Positions 13,211 through 23,264 of a stretch of 64,000 nucleotides of DNA are shown in pieces. Position numbers and translations under genes: made by a program. This DNA is from Sepiola atlantica (taxonomy: Eukaryota > Mollusca > Cephalopoda > Sepiida > Sepiolidae): positions 81,564,734-81,628,733 of the forward strand of contig OY744532.1 in assembly GCA_963556195.1 (NCBI GenBank), given 5' to 3'. The notes below the pieces were generated by a model that was given only the letters and a program-made list of their open reading frames with translations, was not told the DNA's origin and did not search any database. How positions within the stretch are numbered: position 1 is the stretch's first letter; every line of letters begins with the position of its first letter.

Positions 13211-13640
13211 CAAACACAGCAGGTAGATTTTCTCAATCTCTCTCTCCCTCCCTTCTTTGCTACTACTACTTCAGTTGCACGCCGCTGTACTCTGATGAAG
13301 CGTCACATGTTTAACTTGTTGTGATGCATTTAGAATAGTGATATGAAAAGAGTCTGTGTATATGATTCGCACGGAGACACGCTATAGGCAGATCCAGACA
13401 TTGTGATCACACGACATGATAAAGATTCTATCAGCAGCCAACTGTCATGATCAGGACACACAGTTTCACAACTAGAGAAAGGACGCATGAACTTCCCAAC
13501 ATGTTGCTTTCACATTTATCCATCAGTGGTCAAATATAATCAGCAAAGCAACATAAATAGATCATTATTAAATAGACATAAAATATCCCTTATAGGAATA
13601 ATGCATCCTCTAGAAAACAGAGCCACTCTAGAGAAAGGGT
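13211..13640. other. Non-repeat part of the insertion in E2
   Basis: About 430 bp unlike the surrounding units, containing a tctgatgaagcgtc word near 13291 and no clear protein motif. It leads directly into the GA-rich block. Its origin is unknown; it may be the 5' part of the element that brought in the GA-rich repeats. Confidence 0.4.
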
Positions 13641-13644
13641 TTAT

Positions 13645-13680
<36 letters not shown>

Positions 13681-13939
13681 GCAAAAAAAAGAGAGAGAAA
13701 GAGAGAAACAGAAAGACAGCTAGAAAAGAAAGAAGGAGGAGACAGAAGAGAGAGAGAGAACAGGAGAGAGAGAGAAAGGGGGGAAGATAGGGGAGAGAAG
13801 GAAAGCACGAGAGAGAGAATGAAGGAAGTGAGAAGGAGGGAACGAGAGATAGAGAGAAGAAGGGAAGGAAAAGAGAGAGAGAGAATGAAGGAACGAGACA
13901 GAGAGAGAAGGAAACGTAACGAGAGAGAGAGAGAGCGAG

Positions 13940-13975
<36 letters not shown>

Positions 13976-13990
13976 AGGAAACGAAAGAGG
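13641..13990. repeat. (GA)n-rich low-complexity tract
   Basis: Purine-only stretch dominated by GA dinucleotides with aaagg and gaagg variants. Long Glu/Arg frames on + and Ser/Leu frames on - are artefacts. Confidence 0.95.
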
Positions 13991-14880
13991 GGGACCGAAC
14001 CGAATCAGGGTGACCAAACCGAATTAGGGGGACCGAAATCAAAGAGAACTGAAAGAGGGGGACAAGACCGAAAGAGGGGTACAGAACGGAAAGAGGGGGG
14101 CCGAACTGAAAAAGATTGAACACACCCAAAGAGAGGGACCGAACCAAAAAAGAGGAACCAAACCCAAAGAGGGAGACCGAACCGAATTAGGGTTACTGAT
14201 CCCAAAGAGAGGGACCGAACGGAACAGGGGTGACCGAACCGAAAGTATTGGACCGAACCCAAAGAGGGAGACCGAACCGAATTAGGGGGACCGAACCCAG
14301 AGAGAGAGAGAGAGAGAGAGAGCGAATCCAAAAAGGGGGACCACACCCAAAGAGAGAGACCGAAGCGAAAGAGGTGCACCGAACCGAATTAGGGGGACCG
14401 AACCCAAAGAGAGGTATCGAACCGAAATAGGTGGGCCAAACCGAAAGAGGGACACCTAACCGAAAGAGGAGGAACAACTCGAATTTTGGGGAGTGAACCG
14501 AAAAGGGGGGACCGAACGGAAAGAGCGTGACCAGACTCAAAGAGAGGGACCGAACCGAAAGAGGAGGGACGAAAGAGAATTAGGGGGGACCGAACCGAAA
14601 GAGGGGGACCGAACGGAAAGAGGAGGACCGAAACCAAGGAGAGGGACCGCACCGGAAGAGGGGGACCTAACCGAACAAGGGGGACCGAACCGAAAGAGGC
14701 GGACTGAACCCAAAGAGAGGGACCGAACCCAAAGAGGGGCACCGAATTGAAAGAGGAGGACCGAACCGAAAGAGAGGGACTGAACCAAAAGAGGGTGAAC
14801 GAACCGAATTAGGGAGATCGAACCAAATTAGGGGGCCAAAACGAAAGAGGACTAACGAACCGAAAGAGAGTGGCCGAACC
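13991..14880 (+). repeat. Purine-rich minisatellite, ~20 bp unit
   Basis: Roughly 44 copies of a unit near gggggaccgaaccgaaagag, with alternating variants such as cgaattagg and cccaaagag. They give a higher-order texture. The array ends where the 515-type unit of E2 resumes (ataaattgttttatg). Confidence 0.92.
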
Positions 14881-15292
14881 ATAAATTGTTTTATGAACTT
14901 GGCATTATTTGCAGGACAACCCTGAATACTTTTCTTATATAAGATATTATAAAATGTACATGTATTTGTGTACGTATTGAGTGGCGAGCAGTGGAGGCTA
15001 GTGGCGGACCTCGCGTTGTTTGTTAACCCCCATGTAAATAGAATTGACATTAAGTAACATTTAATAAAATAGAAGTTATTTCAAATTATTCCAATATGAC
15101 TCAGCAATTTCAAATTACTATGAAATATAATGAAAAATATGGGGATTCGAGAATACGCCCATCAACTTACACTGTGAATTTTACATGAGAATACACTTTT
15201 ATATTGTATCTATATTCTCCAACATTTTTTTCTAGAAGGCACACACACACAAACACGCAAACATACATACATTCAGTTCTATATAGATACTA

Positions 15293-16630
15293 GCAGGGCT
15301 ACCCGGCGTTGCCCGGGGCGATAAAAAAAACAAAGTAGTAGAAATTAAATAGTGTGTGTAACATCTTTATATAAACAGTTCAACTCTCTTCCTTTCTCTA
15401 GCCGTCTCTATTTCTCTGGCCCCCATTATTTCCCTCCCTCCTTTAACCCTCTATTTCCCTTTTCATCAAATGATTCTTCTCTTGTTTAAATGTGTTAACA
15501 ACTAATAATAATGTTATTCATCACCCAGAGCCATCTGCTTTAAATATAATAGTGTAATGTTACATTTATTGCTCCGGGACATAAGAAAAATACAAGTAGC
15601 ATGCCTGGGTTATATACTGCACAAGTGCCATGCCCCGGGTCATATACTGCACAAGGATTATGCCCGGGTCATATACTGCACAAGTGCCATGCCCCGGGCC
15701 ATGTAATGCACAAGTGGCATGTCTAGGTAATATACTGCACAAGTACAATGCCTGGGTCATATAATTCACAAGTACCAGTCCGCGGGTCATATACTGCATA
15801 AGTATCATGTCTGGGTCATATAACTTTTATAGGTTATCTATATTCTCTAACATTTTTTAAACAAAGCTAAATTGTGTTTTAAACGCGAGTTATGGTTCTA
15901 CCTTAGCTATCCTCTAACAAATAAATTTACTTAAAAAACATAAATTGTTTTATGTACTTGAGGTATAATTTGTAGGACAACGCCGAATACTTTTCTAGTG
16001 TAAGATATTATAAAATGTACATGTATCTGTGTACGTACAGAGTGGCTGGCAGTGGCGACTAGTGGCGGGTATTCGCATAGTTTCTTACCCGCCTCCATGT
16101 ACATAGAATTGACGCTAAAAAATGTTAAGTAACATTAAAAGTTATCTCAAAGTATTACGTAATTAAAGCAACATATGACTCAGCATTTTCTAATTACTAT
16201 AAAATAGATTTACAAATAACTGATACCGACTCCCCTGATAAAATCTGCCCCATAGACCTCTAACGGGTGGGTCTAGAGATTCGTCAATACGCCCATCATC
16301 TTACTCTTTGAATTTTACATAAGAATACACTTTTATAGGTGATCTATATTCTCTAACCTTTTTAAACAAACCTAAATTGTGTTTTTAAACGTGAGTTATC
16401 GTTCTTCCTTAGCTATCCTCTAACAAATAAATTTCATTAAAAACAATGAATTGTTTGATGTACTTGAAGTATACTTTGCCGGTCAACGCCGAATACTTTT
16501 ATTATATAAGATATTGTAAAATGTACAGGTATTTGTGCACGTACAGAGTGGCAGGCAGTGGCGACTAGTGACGGCTAGTGGCGAACCTTCGCATAGTTTC
16601 TTACCCCCTCCATGTAAATAGAATTGACAC
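15293..16630 (+). mobile_element. Minisatellite-type element, copy E3 (3' end lost)
   Basis: Opens with the best preserved start, ctagcagggctacccggcgt then tgcccggggcgataaaa. A short 29-30 bp minisatellite follows (15592-15822), then one full 515-type unit (about 15823-16310) and a second partial unit (16311-16630). It stops at gaattgacac, where unrelated DNA begins, so the CA-rich terminal segment of E1 and E2 is missing. Confidence 0.65.
15592..15822 (+). repeat. Minisatellite, 29-30 bp unit, second array
   Basis: About eight copies of the same unit as at 12357-13005 (tatactgcacaagtgccatg and variants). It sits at a similar position relative to the element start, which shows that the array is a built-in part of the element rather than a chance local expansion. 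Confidence 0.92.
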
Positions 16631-17579
16631 TGTCGGTATTCACCCGAAAATACGAGAAATCACAATTATTTTAAGTTTAAATGTCCTTAATAGTACTTTT
16701 AATTCTTCATAATACTTTAAAATGAGGTATTTAAACATCATTTTATACAAAATAAAATAAATAAATATTTAATAGCTCCCTTCGGTATTTTGAATCATGT
16801 CTAGGTAACTGTAAAATATTTTCGTTGTGAGTGACAAATTCCCTACTCCACTTAGTTTCGCATTTAATAGAAACCTACTACTTAAGTGAAGAATTCTGGG
16901 TAATTAAGCTTATCTTAGTATTGACGGAAACGATTTATAAATAAGTACTAAATATCTTCCACAAGAACACGGAAGTATAACAATCTTAATAGTTGCTTTA
17001 ATGGATGGCTGAGTCTATGAAACTAGCTCTAAACTGTTGAACTTATAAGAGCTTCGTATCCAACTGACCTAAATAGACATATTAAGGCTAATTGATGTAA
17101 CTTTAGTAAGTGAAAAAAAATACCCTCAAGTGAATTAGAATATTTATAAATGAATTATAGAACTTATTAATTATTTTAAGAACTATTACTGAATTAAAAA
17201 TTTATAATTGTCCGCACAATTTTTAGGATGTACTAGATTTAAACGAAAAATTCAAAATTGCGTTTTAGTGGGTTCCTCCACGTGTGAGTTAGCTTTTTTT
17301 CTTTGTTTTTGTTTGGTTTCACTCAAAAATGAACCACTGTATAGTGTTGGTTTTTTCAAGACACTTTAATCCGATAAATTTTACTCTTTGTGAATTTTTC
17401 TCTGATAATTTTGTAATGGTGCAGAGACGATATTGACATAAAAACGTTGTGTGGCACAAGACAAATGAAACGGACCGTAAAAAATATATCTCACAGAAAT
17501 GTTATGTTTTTTTTGAAATGTGAAAAAATAAAAATAATAAAATAAAACCATAGTTATTGTAATATAATATTAACTGACT
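16631..17579. other. AT-rich unique DNA, nothing recognised
   Basis: No tandem repeat, SINE head or coding motif seen. Confidence 0.5.

Positions 17580-17643
<64 letters not shown>
17580..17643. repeat. (TA)n microsatellite
   Basis: About 64 bp of TA, directly beside the palindromic repeat that starts at 17649. Confidence 0.95.
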
Positions 17644-17645
<2 letters not shown>

Positions 17646-17648
17646 ATA

Positions 17649-17701
17649 TAACATCGACATGCCAGTGTCGCAGATTTTGTACATGTCCGTGTAAATAAAA
17701 A

Positions 17702-17751
<50 letters not shown>

Positions 17752-17875
17752 TTTTTATTTACACGGACAGATTTTGTACATGTCCGTGTAAATAAAAATA
17801 ATTATATATATATATATAATTATTTTTATTTACACGGACATGTACAAAACCTGCGACACTGGCATGTCGATGTTA
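17649..17875. repeat. (TA)n-centred palindrome of a dispersed repeat
   Basis: The left arm begins ataacatcgacatgccagtg and runs through cgcagattttgtacatgtcc into aaataaaaataattat. The right arm ends with its reverse complement (cactggcatgtcgatgttat). Between them the word acatgtccgtgtaaataaaa appears four times in alternating orientation (about 17681, 17750, 17781, 17816), separated by TA tracts at 17705-17748 and 17801-17820. The right arm continues outward to about 17955 as a repeat also present at 58614-58747. Confidence 0.85.
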
Positions 17876-17955
17876 TCGATCAACAGCTATTACAAACTAA
17901 GATCTCATCAGCGAGAGTTAGAATCCGATCTTAACCCTATATCATATTTGGGAAG
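17816..17955 (+). repeat. Dispersed repeat, copy 1
   Basis: Segment with gcgacactggcatgtcgatg, ttatcgatcaa, gatctcatcag and gagttagaatccgatctta, matching 58614-58747 at roughly 85-90 percent by eye. In both places it begins beside a (TA)n tract, and a TTTTACCTGGA(T/G)TATTATA word followed by (TA)n lies further downstream (about 18047 and 58900). No coding motif; family unknown. Confidence 0.8.
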
Positions 17956-18056
17956 AACCTGGTAAATAAAAATAATTATATATTTGATATTGAGCACTTT
18001 TTATAAACCCGGTTTAAATTCTTTGGATTACTACTATGTGGATGTTTTACCTGGAT

Positions 18057-18057
<1 letters not shown>

Positions 18058-18120
<63 letters not shown>

Positions 18121-18122
18121 CA
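18058..18122. repeat. (TA)n microsatellite
   Basis: TA tract with one ataata interruption, between the dispersed repeat and the SINE array. Confidence 0.93.
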
Positions 18123-18159
18123 TTTATATATATAATATTTATAAATAAAAATTAATTAT

Positions 18160-18813
18160 TTTTATACCTACATCGATGTTTCATGCTAACGCACTCTTTT
18201 CAGTTCAAGAACTTAAATGTTAATAGTGAGTCGGCGGCTAGATTTACCAAGCAGCTAGAGTGATCTACGAACGCGTTCGTGCATGTAGCTATGTGTACTG
18301 CTTTTTATTAAAGTCAATCAAGAGTGCCCGGCCTTTGTTGGAGGCGGCTGATAATAATATTTATAAATAAATATTAATTATTTAATTACCTACAGACATC
18401 GATGTTTCATGCTAACGCAATCTTCAGTGCAGAAACTAATTATGAACGGTCGGCGGGCACGAACCCCGATCACAAATCGCCACTGATTCGTAGTCAAGTC
18501 TTATCCCATCGGCCATAGACAATTAGTTAGCAATTAGAGAGGAATTTAAATGTAAATAGCGAATTGGCGGCTAGATTTACCAAGCAGCTAGAGTGATCTA
18601 CGAACGCATTCGGATCAGGCATGTAGCTATGTGTACTGCTTTTTATTAAAGTCACTCAAGCGTGCCCGGTCTATTTTGGAGGGGGATGATAATAATATGT
18701 ATAGATAAATATAAACTACAGACATCGATATTTCATTCTAACGCAATCATCAGTGCAGGAACTAATTCTCAACGGTCAGCGGACGCGAACCCCGATCACA
18801 AACAAATCGCCAC

Positions 18814-18815
<2 letters not shown>
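18160..18815 (-). repeat. Tandem tRNA-Arg-like SINE array
   Basis: Head-to-tail SINE units on the - strand. The body landmark catcgatgtttcatgctaac occurs at 18171 and 18397, and a diverged form at 18723. The spacing is 226 bp (a unit lacking its tRNA head) and 326 bp. The intact head is at 18448-18518, with a further partial head at about 18773-18814. The array is followed directly by (TA)n and (CA)n tracts. Confidence 0.85.
18448..18518 (-). other. tRNA-like SINE head (Pol III promoter)
   Basis: On the - strand this 71-base segment starts ctatggccgatgggataaga (A-box-like) and has an anticodon arm TGA-CTACGAA-TCA, whose loop reads ACG at the anticodon position. It also has ggggttcgtgcc (B-box-like). 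The ACG anticodon would make its ancestor tRNA-Arg. Octopus SINE families derived from tRNA-Arg (OR1, OR2) are known; identity to either was not checked. It is a SINE promoter, not a functional tRNA gene, since it runs into a SINE body. Confidence 0.75.
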
Positions 18816-18865
<50 letters not shown>

Positions 18866-18866
18866 G

Positions 18867-18953
<87 letters not shown>
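18816..18953. repeat. (TA)n-(CA)n-(TA)n compound microsatellite
   Basis: TA at 18816-18862, CA at about 18868-18898, TA at 18902-18953. Confidence 0.95.
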
Positions 18954-18956
<3 letters not shown>

Positions 18957-19995
18957 GATTTTTAGCCAATAATATTTTTAAGCTTTCATTATTGTCGGTA
19001 CTCGATTATTTACAAAGTTGACGTTTTATGTTTAAGTATTACAATTTAGGAAAAAATAATAACATGCATGTTCAATATTGTATTAAGGGTACTTTTCTTG
19101 TTATTCAACTGAATGAGTGGTTACTTCATTATTAAACTACATGGAGTGCAGAGTAATTATCCAGAAGTAATAGGGCATGCGACAGACAGAATATGTAACG
19201 TCAGCGCCAAAAGTGGGCAAATATCCTAAAACATACTTTAAATAAACTTTATGATCTCGATGTGTGGACAACGTATTTGTCTCAGAAAAAAAGCAGTAAG
19301 CATACTAACAATGTAATAGACACGCGCTTTAATTTAGTGCTGCTAATAAAACTGGGCAAGAGCAGCTCAGCGCACTCGTTCTTGCCTTTACAGATAAGAA
19401 CATTTACTTCGAAATTCAGTTGATGAAGATATTTTCTCTTTTCTATTGTCATATTATCGCATACGGGCTTGTCTTGTCTCTCTCTCTCTAATGAATCGTT
19501 ATTTTCATGGAAAGTGGTTGACAAAGATCAAGCCTTTCTTTCCTCCTCAAATGATATTAACAAAGAGAACTCGAATTCCAAATCCTTAGAAATATACTAC
19601 TGCGTTCTGCTTAAGTTTATTAGATGCATAATATTTTTCGAAAGATGTTATTGTCTTTCATTGTTCATTATTAGTTTTCCAATAAAATGAAAATACCTAC
19701 AACTGGTATACGTTAAATATCATCAAGAATTTGTTCACTGTCAAAAAATGTCGGTTTTAACTGCAATTTTAATAATAAACAATTCGCAAATACGGAAACG
19801 CCATCGAAATTATAAACTCATTACCAGTATGTATTGTTTACCAAACAAACAATAATTATTATTTTTTATCGATTACTACATATTTTTTTACCGCTTATGA
19901 AGTGAAAATACTATAAAAATGCTGTTCTATCGCCAGTATTAACAATAACAAAACTACGTAAATAAATAGGCAATTAAATATCGTACATATATCGG
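18954..19995. other. No gene recognised
   Basis: AT-rich sequence. Short open frames on both strands near 19280-19690 carry no family motif. One of them, with SLERERQ, only reflects a short (TC)n run at about 19480. Confidence 0.45.
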
Positions 19996-19999
19996 ACAA

Positions 20000-20062
20000 G
20001 GCGTCATGACCTGATGGAAAGACGTTAGACTAAATATAAGAACATCGAGTGTTCGACCTTTA
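20000..20062 (+). repeat. Degenerate tRNA-like SINE head
   Basis: gcgtcatgacctgatggaaa contains an A-box-like word (tgacctgatgg). A B-box-like gtgttcgacc follows about 40 bases later (20050-20059). The spacing fits a tRNA-derived Pol III promoter. The downstream sequence shows no match to the tRNA-Arg-type SINE elsewhere in the window, so this would be a different, older family. Confidence 0.35.
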
Positions 20063-20462
20063 TCCACAAACATGGATTAATTGTATGTACGTAAAAATTA
20101 ATCAAGGGATGCGCGATAGCGCTCTATCCCTTAATAGACTCAAAAACGGCCTATGCTGGAAATCATATTTCTTTGATCAATCATAACTCAAAAACCAATA
20201 AACCAAATTACTTAAAACTTTGCAAAAAATTTTGTTTGTATAGGTTCTATAAGTGTCTAGAATTTCAGCATCATTAGTCAAAGCAACCCAGAGATCCAGG
20301 TATAATTTTGTGTTATCCGTGTGTACGTACGTATGTGCCACCCTGTATCTCATCAACTATATAATGGATTCAGCTAATTTTTGGCAGAGATAGAGGTTCT
20401 AGGGTCTAGTTGATGGCATTAAAATTTCAGTTTTCCAGATAACTTAGTTTTCCAGAAAATTC

Positions 20463-20880
20463 AAGTGCTCAATATCCTAGATATAGCTATTGTAGTAACA
20501 GATTTGTATAATATTTTAACACCATTTACGCTTTTATTCGGAATACTGTGCAAATGAACAGGAGTGGGGAATCAGTAAGAGTGATTTTAGTAGTGCTCTG
20601 GATGCCTCCTTAATTTCTAAGTACTCAGCGTTGTAAGGGAGAAAAGTGCTCAATGTCCTAGATAGAGCTACGGTAGTGATAAGTTTGTATAATATTTTAA
20701 TAGCATCTACGCTTATTTTCGGACTATTGTGCAGATGAAAAGGAGGAATCAGTAAGAGTGATTTTAGTAGTACTCTGGATGCCTCCTTGATTTTCCAAGT
20801 ACTCGGTGTTGTCCGGGGGAAAAGTGCCCAATGCCCTAGAAGAGCTACTGTGCAGATGAAAAGGAGGGAGGATCAGTAGG
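20463..20880 (+). repeat. Tandem repeat, ~180 bp unit
   Basis: The landmark aagtgctcaatatcctag recurs at about 20463, 20645 and 20822 with small changes. The units also share gtataatattttaa and gagtgattttagtagt followed by ctctggatgcctcctt. There are two full copies plus a fragment. Confidence 0.85.
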
Positions 20881-20884
20881 GGTG

Positions 20885-21488
20885 CTATTTGTTCTTCTAC
20901 AATATAGGACCCTGAGGCTTCTGCAGAATAAGGGCCATGGGTGTTTCTGCAGTATAGGGGCCAGGGGTGCTTCTACAGTATAGGACACAGCACCTGGGGT
21001 GTTTCTACAATATAGGACTTGGAAGCTTCTGCAGAATAGAGACCATGTGTTCTTCTGCAGTATAGCGACCAGGGGTGCGCATACAGTATAGGCCCCAGCA
21101 CTGGGGGTGCTTCTACAATATAGGACCCGGAGGCTTCTGCAGAACTGGGACCATGGGTGCTTCTGCAGTATAGGGACTAGGGGTTCTTTTACAGTATAGA
21201 AGCAAGCACCGGGGGTGCTTCTACAATATAGCACCCGGAGGCTTCTGCATAATATAGACCTTGGGTGGTCCTGCACTATATGGACCAGGGGTTCTTCTAC
21301 AGTATAGGACCCAGCACAGGTGGTGCTTCTACAATATAGGACTCGGAGGCTTATACAATATAGGGACCATGGGTGCTTCTGTAGTATACGGACCGGGGTG
21401 CTTCTGGTGCTTCTACAGTATACGGACCAAGCACCGATGGTGCTTCTACAATATAGGACCCGAAGGCTTCATCAGTATGGTTCTTTGA
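20885..21488 (+). repeat. Minisatellite, 27 bp unit with 108 bp higher-order period
   Basis: Basic units read like cttctgcagtatagggacca plus ggggtg (about 26-28 bp). Four variants alternate in a fixed order. The marker aggcttctgcagaa and its variants start near 20914, 21023, 21130, 21239, 21347 and 21464, that is, every 107-109 bp with a last step of 117. The 143-codon - strand open frame here is a repeat translation. Confidence 0.9.
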
Positions 21489-21527
21489 TATGAACGAGGC
21501 GCCTACGAATTTTCTTTATTTAACTAA

Positions 21528-22045
21528 AAATATTTCTATGTATGGGGGAGAGTAAAAAAAATGGCTGGGGGCAAATTTTGTTTTTTTTCTAATTTTAAAT
21601 ATATGTATGGAGGAGGATGAAAAAAAATTGGGTGGGGGGGATTGGGAATCAACATTTTTTTTTCTTTTTAGTTTAAAATATGTCTATGTATGGGGGAGGA
21701 TGAGAAAAAGTTTTTTTGGGGGGTGCGGATTTTTTTTTTCTTTTCAATTAAAAATATTTATATGTATGGAGGCGGATGAAAAAAAAATTGGAGGGGGTGA
21801 ACAAATCTTTTTCTTAATTTTTATTTAAAAATATTTCTATGTATTTTTTTGAACCCCCCTAATATTTTTTTACCCTCCACGGGTAAAAAAAGTATTGGGG
21901 GGAGGGGGGTCAAAAAAATCTTTAATTTAAAAAAAAAATTAATGAAAAATATTTCTATGTATGGCGGAGGATACAAAAAACAAATTGAGGGGGGGGACAA
22001 ATTATTTTTTCTTTTTTTAATCTAAAAATATTTCCATTTATGATA
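21528..22045 (+). repeat. Tandem repeat, ~75 bp degenerate unit
   Basis: The word aaaatatttctatgtatggg and variants recur near 21528, 21597, 21677, 21753, 21828, 21949 and 22027. Between them lie a G-rich tract (ggggggg) and a T-rich tract (tttttttt). Unit lengths vary because of the homopolymers. Confidence 0.8.
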
Positions 22046-22089
22046 GTGAAACTACATGAATGAACACTATTTTGTTTTTCTGCCACGAC

Positions 22090-23110
22090 AGGGGCACATT
22101 AATATGAGTTCTAAGGTATGCGAACTGGCCTGGAGATAGGTGCATATATAGTATGTGCACCCTTGCAGAGATAGGAAAGTATATAGTATGCGCACCGGAG
22201 CGGCGATAGGTATATATATAGTATGTGCACCGGGGTGGCAACAGGTACGTATATAGTAGTGCATAGGGGTGGCGATAGGTACGTATATAAAATGTACAAA
22301 GGGGCGGCGATCAGTACGTATATAGCAGAGGTTCCGGGGCTGCGATCAGTACGTATATAGCACGCGCACCGGGGTGGGGATAGGTACATATTTAGCATTC
22401 GCACCGGGGCGGCGATACGTACGAATTTAGCATTCGCACCGGAGCGGCGATAGGTACGTATTTAGCATTCGCACTGGAGCGGCAATAGGTACGTATGTAT
22501 TCAGCATTCGGACCTGGTCGGCGATAAGTATGTATTTAGCATTCAGGGGTGGCGATAGGTACGTATACAGCATGTGCACATGTACGGCAATAATACACAC
22601 ATAGCATGCGTACCTGGGCGGCGATCGGTACGTATATAGCACACGCACCGGGACGGCGATAGGTACGTATATAGCATGCGCACCGAGGCGGCAGAAAGGT
22701 ACTTATGTAGTTTGAACAACGGGGCGGCAATAGATACGTATTTAGCATTCGCAGCGGGGCGGCGATAGGTACGTATTTTGCATTCGCACCGGGGCGGTGA
22801 TAGGTACGTATTTAGCATTCGCACATCGGCGGCGATAGGTACATATTTAGCATTCGCACCTGGCCGGCGATCGGTACGTATTTAGCATTCGCACCGGGGT
22901 GGCGATAGGTATGTATTCAGCATTCGGACCGGGGCGGCGATAGGTACGTATTTAACTTCTGAACAGGGCGGCGATAGGTACTCATATTGTATCTGCACCA
23001 AGGCGGCGATAGGTACTTATATATTATCTGCACTGTGGCAGCGATAGTTACGTATATAGTATGAACACCGGGGCTGTGATAAGTACCTATATAGAAGGCG
23101 CAGGCAGAGG
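22090..23110 (+). repeat. Minisatellite, 36 bp unit
   Basis: About 28 tandem copies of a unit near gcattcgcaccggggcggcg plus ataggtacgtatttag, GC-richer than the surroundings and with CpG sites. As 36 is divisible by three, all frames stay open over several units and give spurious 12-residue-repeat proteins (for example 22111-22404 and 22543-22824 on -). Confidence 0.93.
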
Positions 23111-23264
23111 TGGTACTTTTTATAGAAATATGTCATACTATTGCCCTGGGCAACGTAGGAGGAATGGTGGGGAAGAAACAGCTGTCGCAAAAGGCAAAAT
23201 TAGAAAGTAGCGGTGAAATGGGGCCACCATTGTATTGTGGCATAGCCTTTACAAAAGTAGTGAC

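Larger units (their letters stand above)
12223..15292 (+). mobile_element. Minisatellite-type element, copy E2 (interrupted)
   Basis: Starts ctagcaaggctaccctgcgttg and includes the GC-rich tag gcggggcgataaaa. It then holds a 29-30 bp minisatellite (12357-13005) and a partial 515-type unit (13006-13210). A 1.67 kb insertion follows (13211-14880), then the rest of the unit (14881-15235) and the CA-rich end acatacatacattcag...atatagata. The end is directly followed by copy E3. The sequence at the insertion edge (aattgttttatgaacttg) occurs on both sides. Confidence 0.65.

Noticed and set aside
13628..15050. Long Ser/Leu/Phe-rich - strand frames and Glu/Arg-rich + strand frames
   Set aside because: Products of the GA-rich and ~20 bp purine repeats.
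20845..22824. Cys-rich repeat proteins on the - strand
   Set aside because: Explained by 27 bp and 36 bp tandem units, both multiples of three.
12357..23110. CRISPR array
   Set aside because: The repeats are contiguous tandem units without unique spacers, in a eukaryotic setting.
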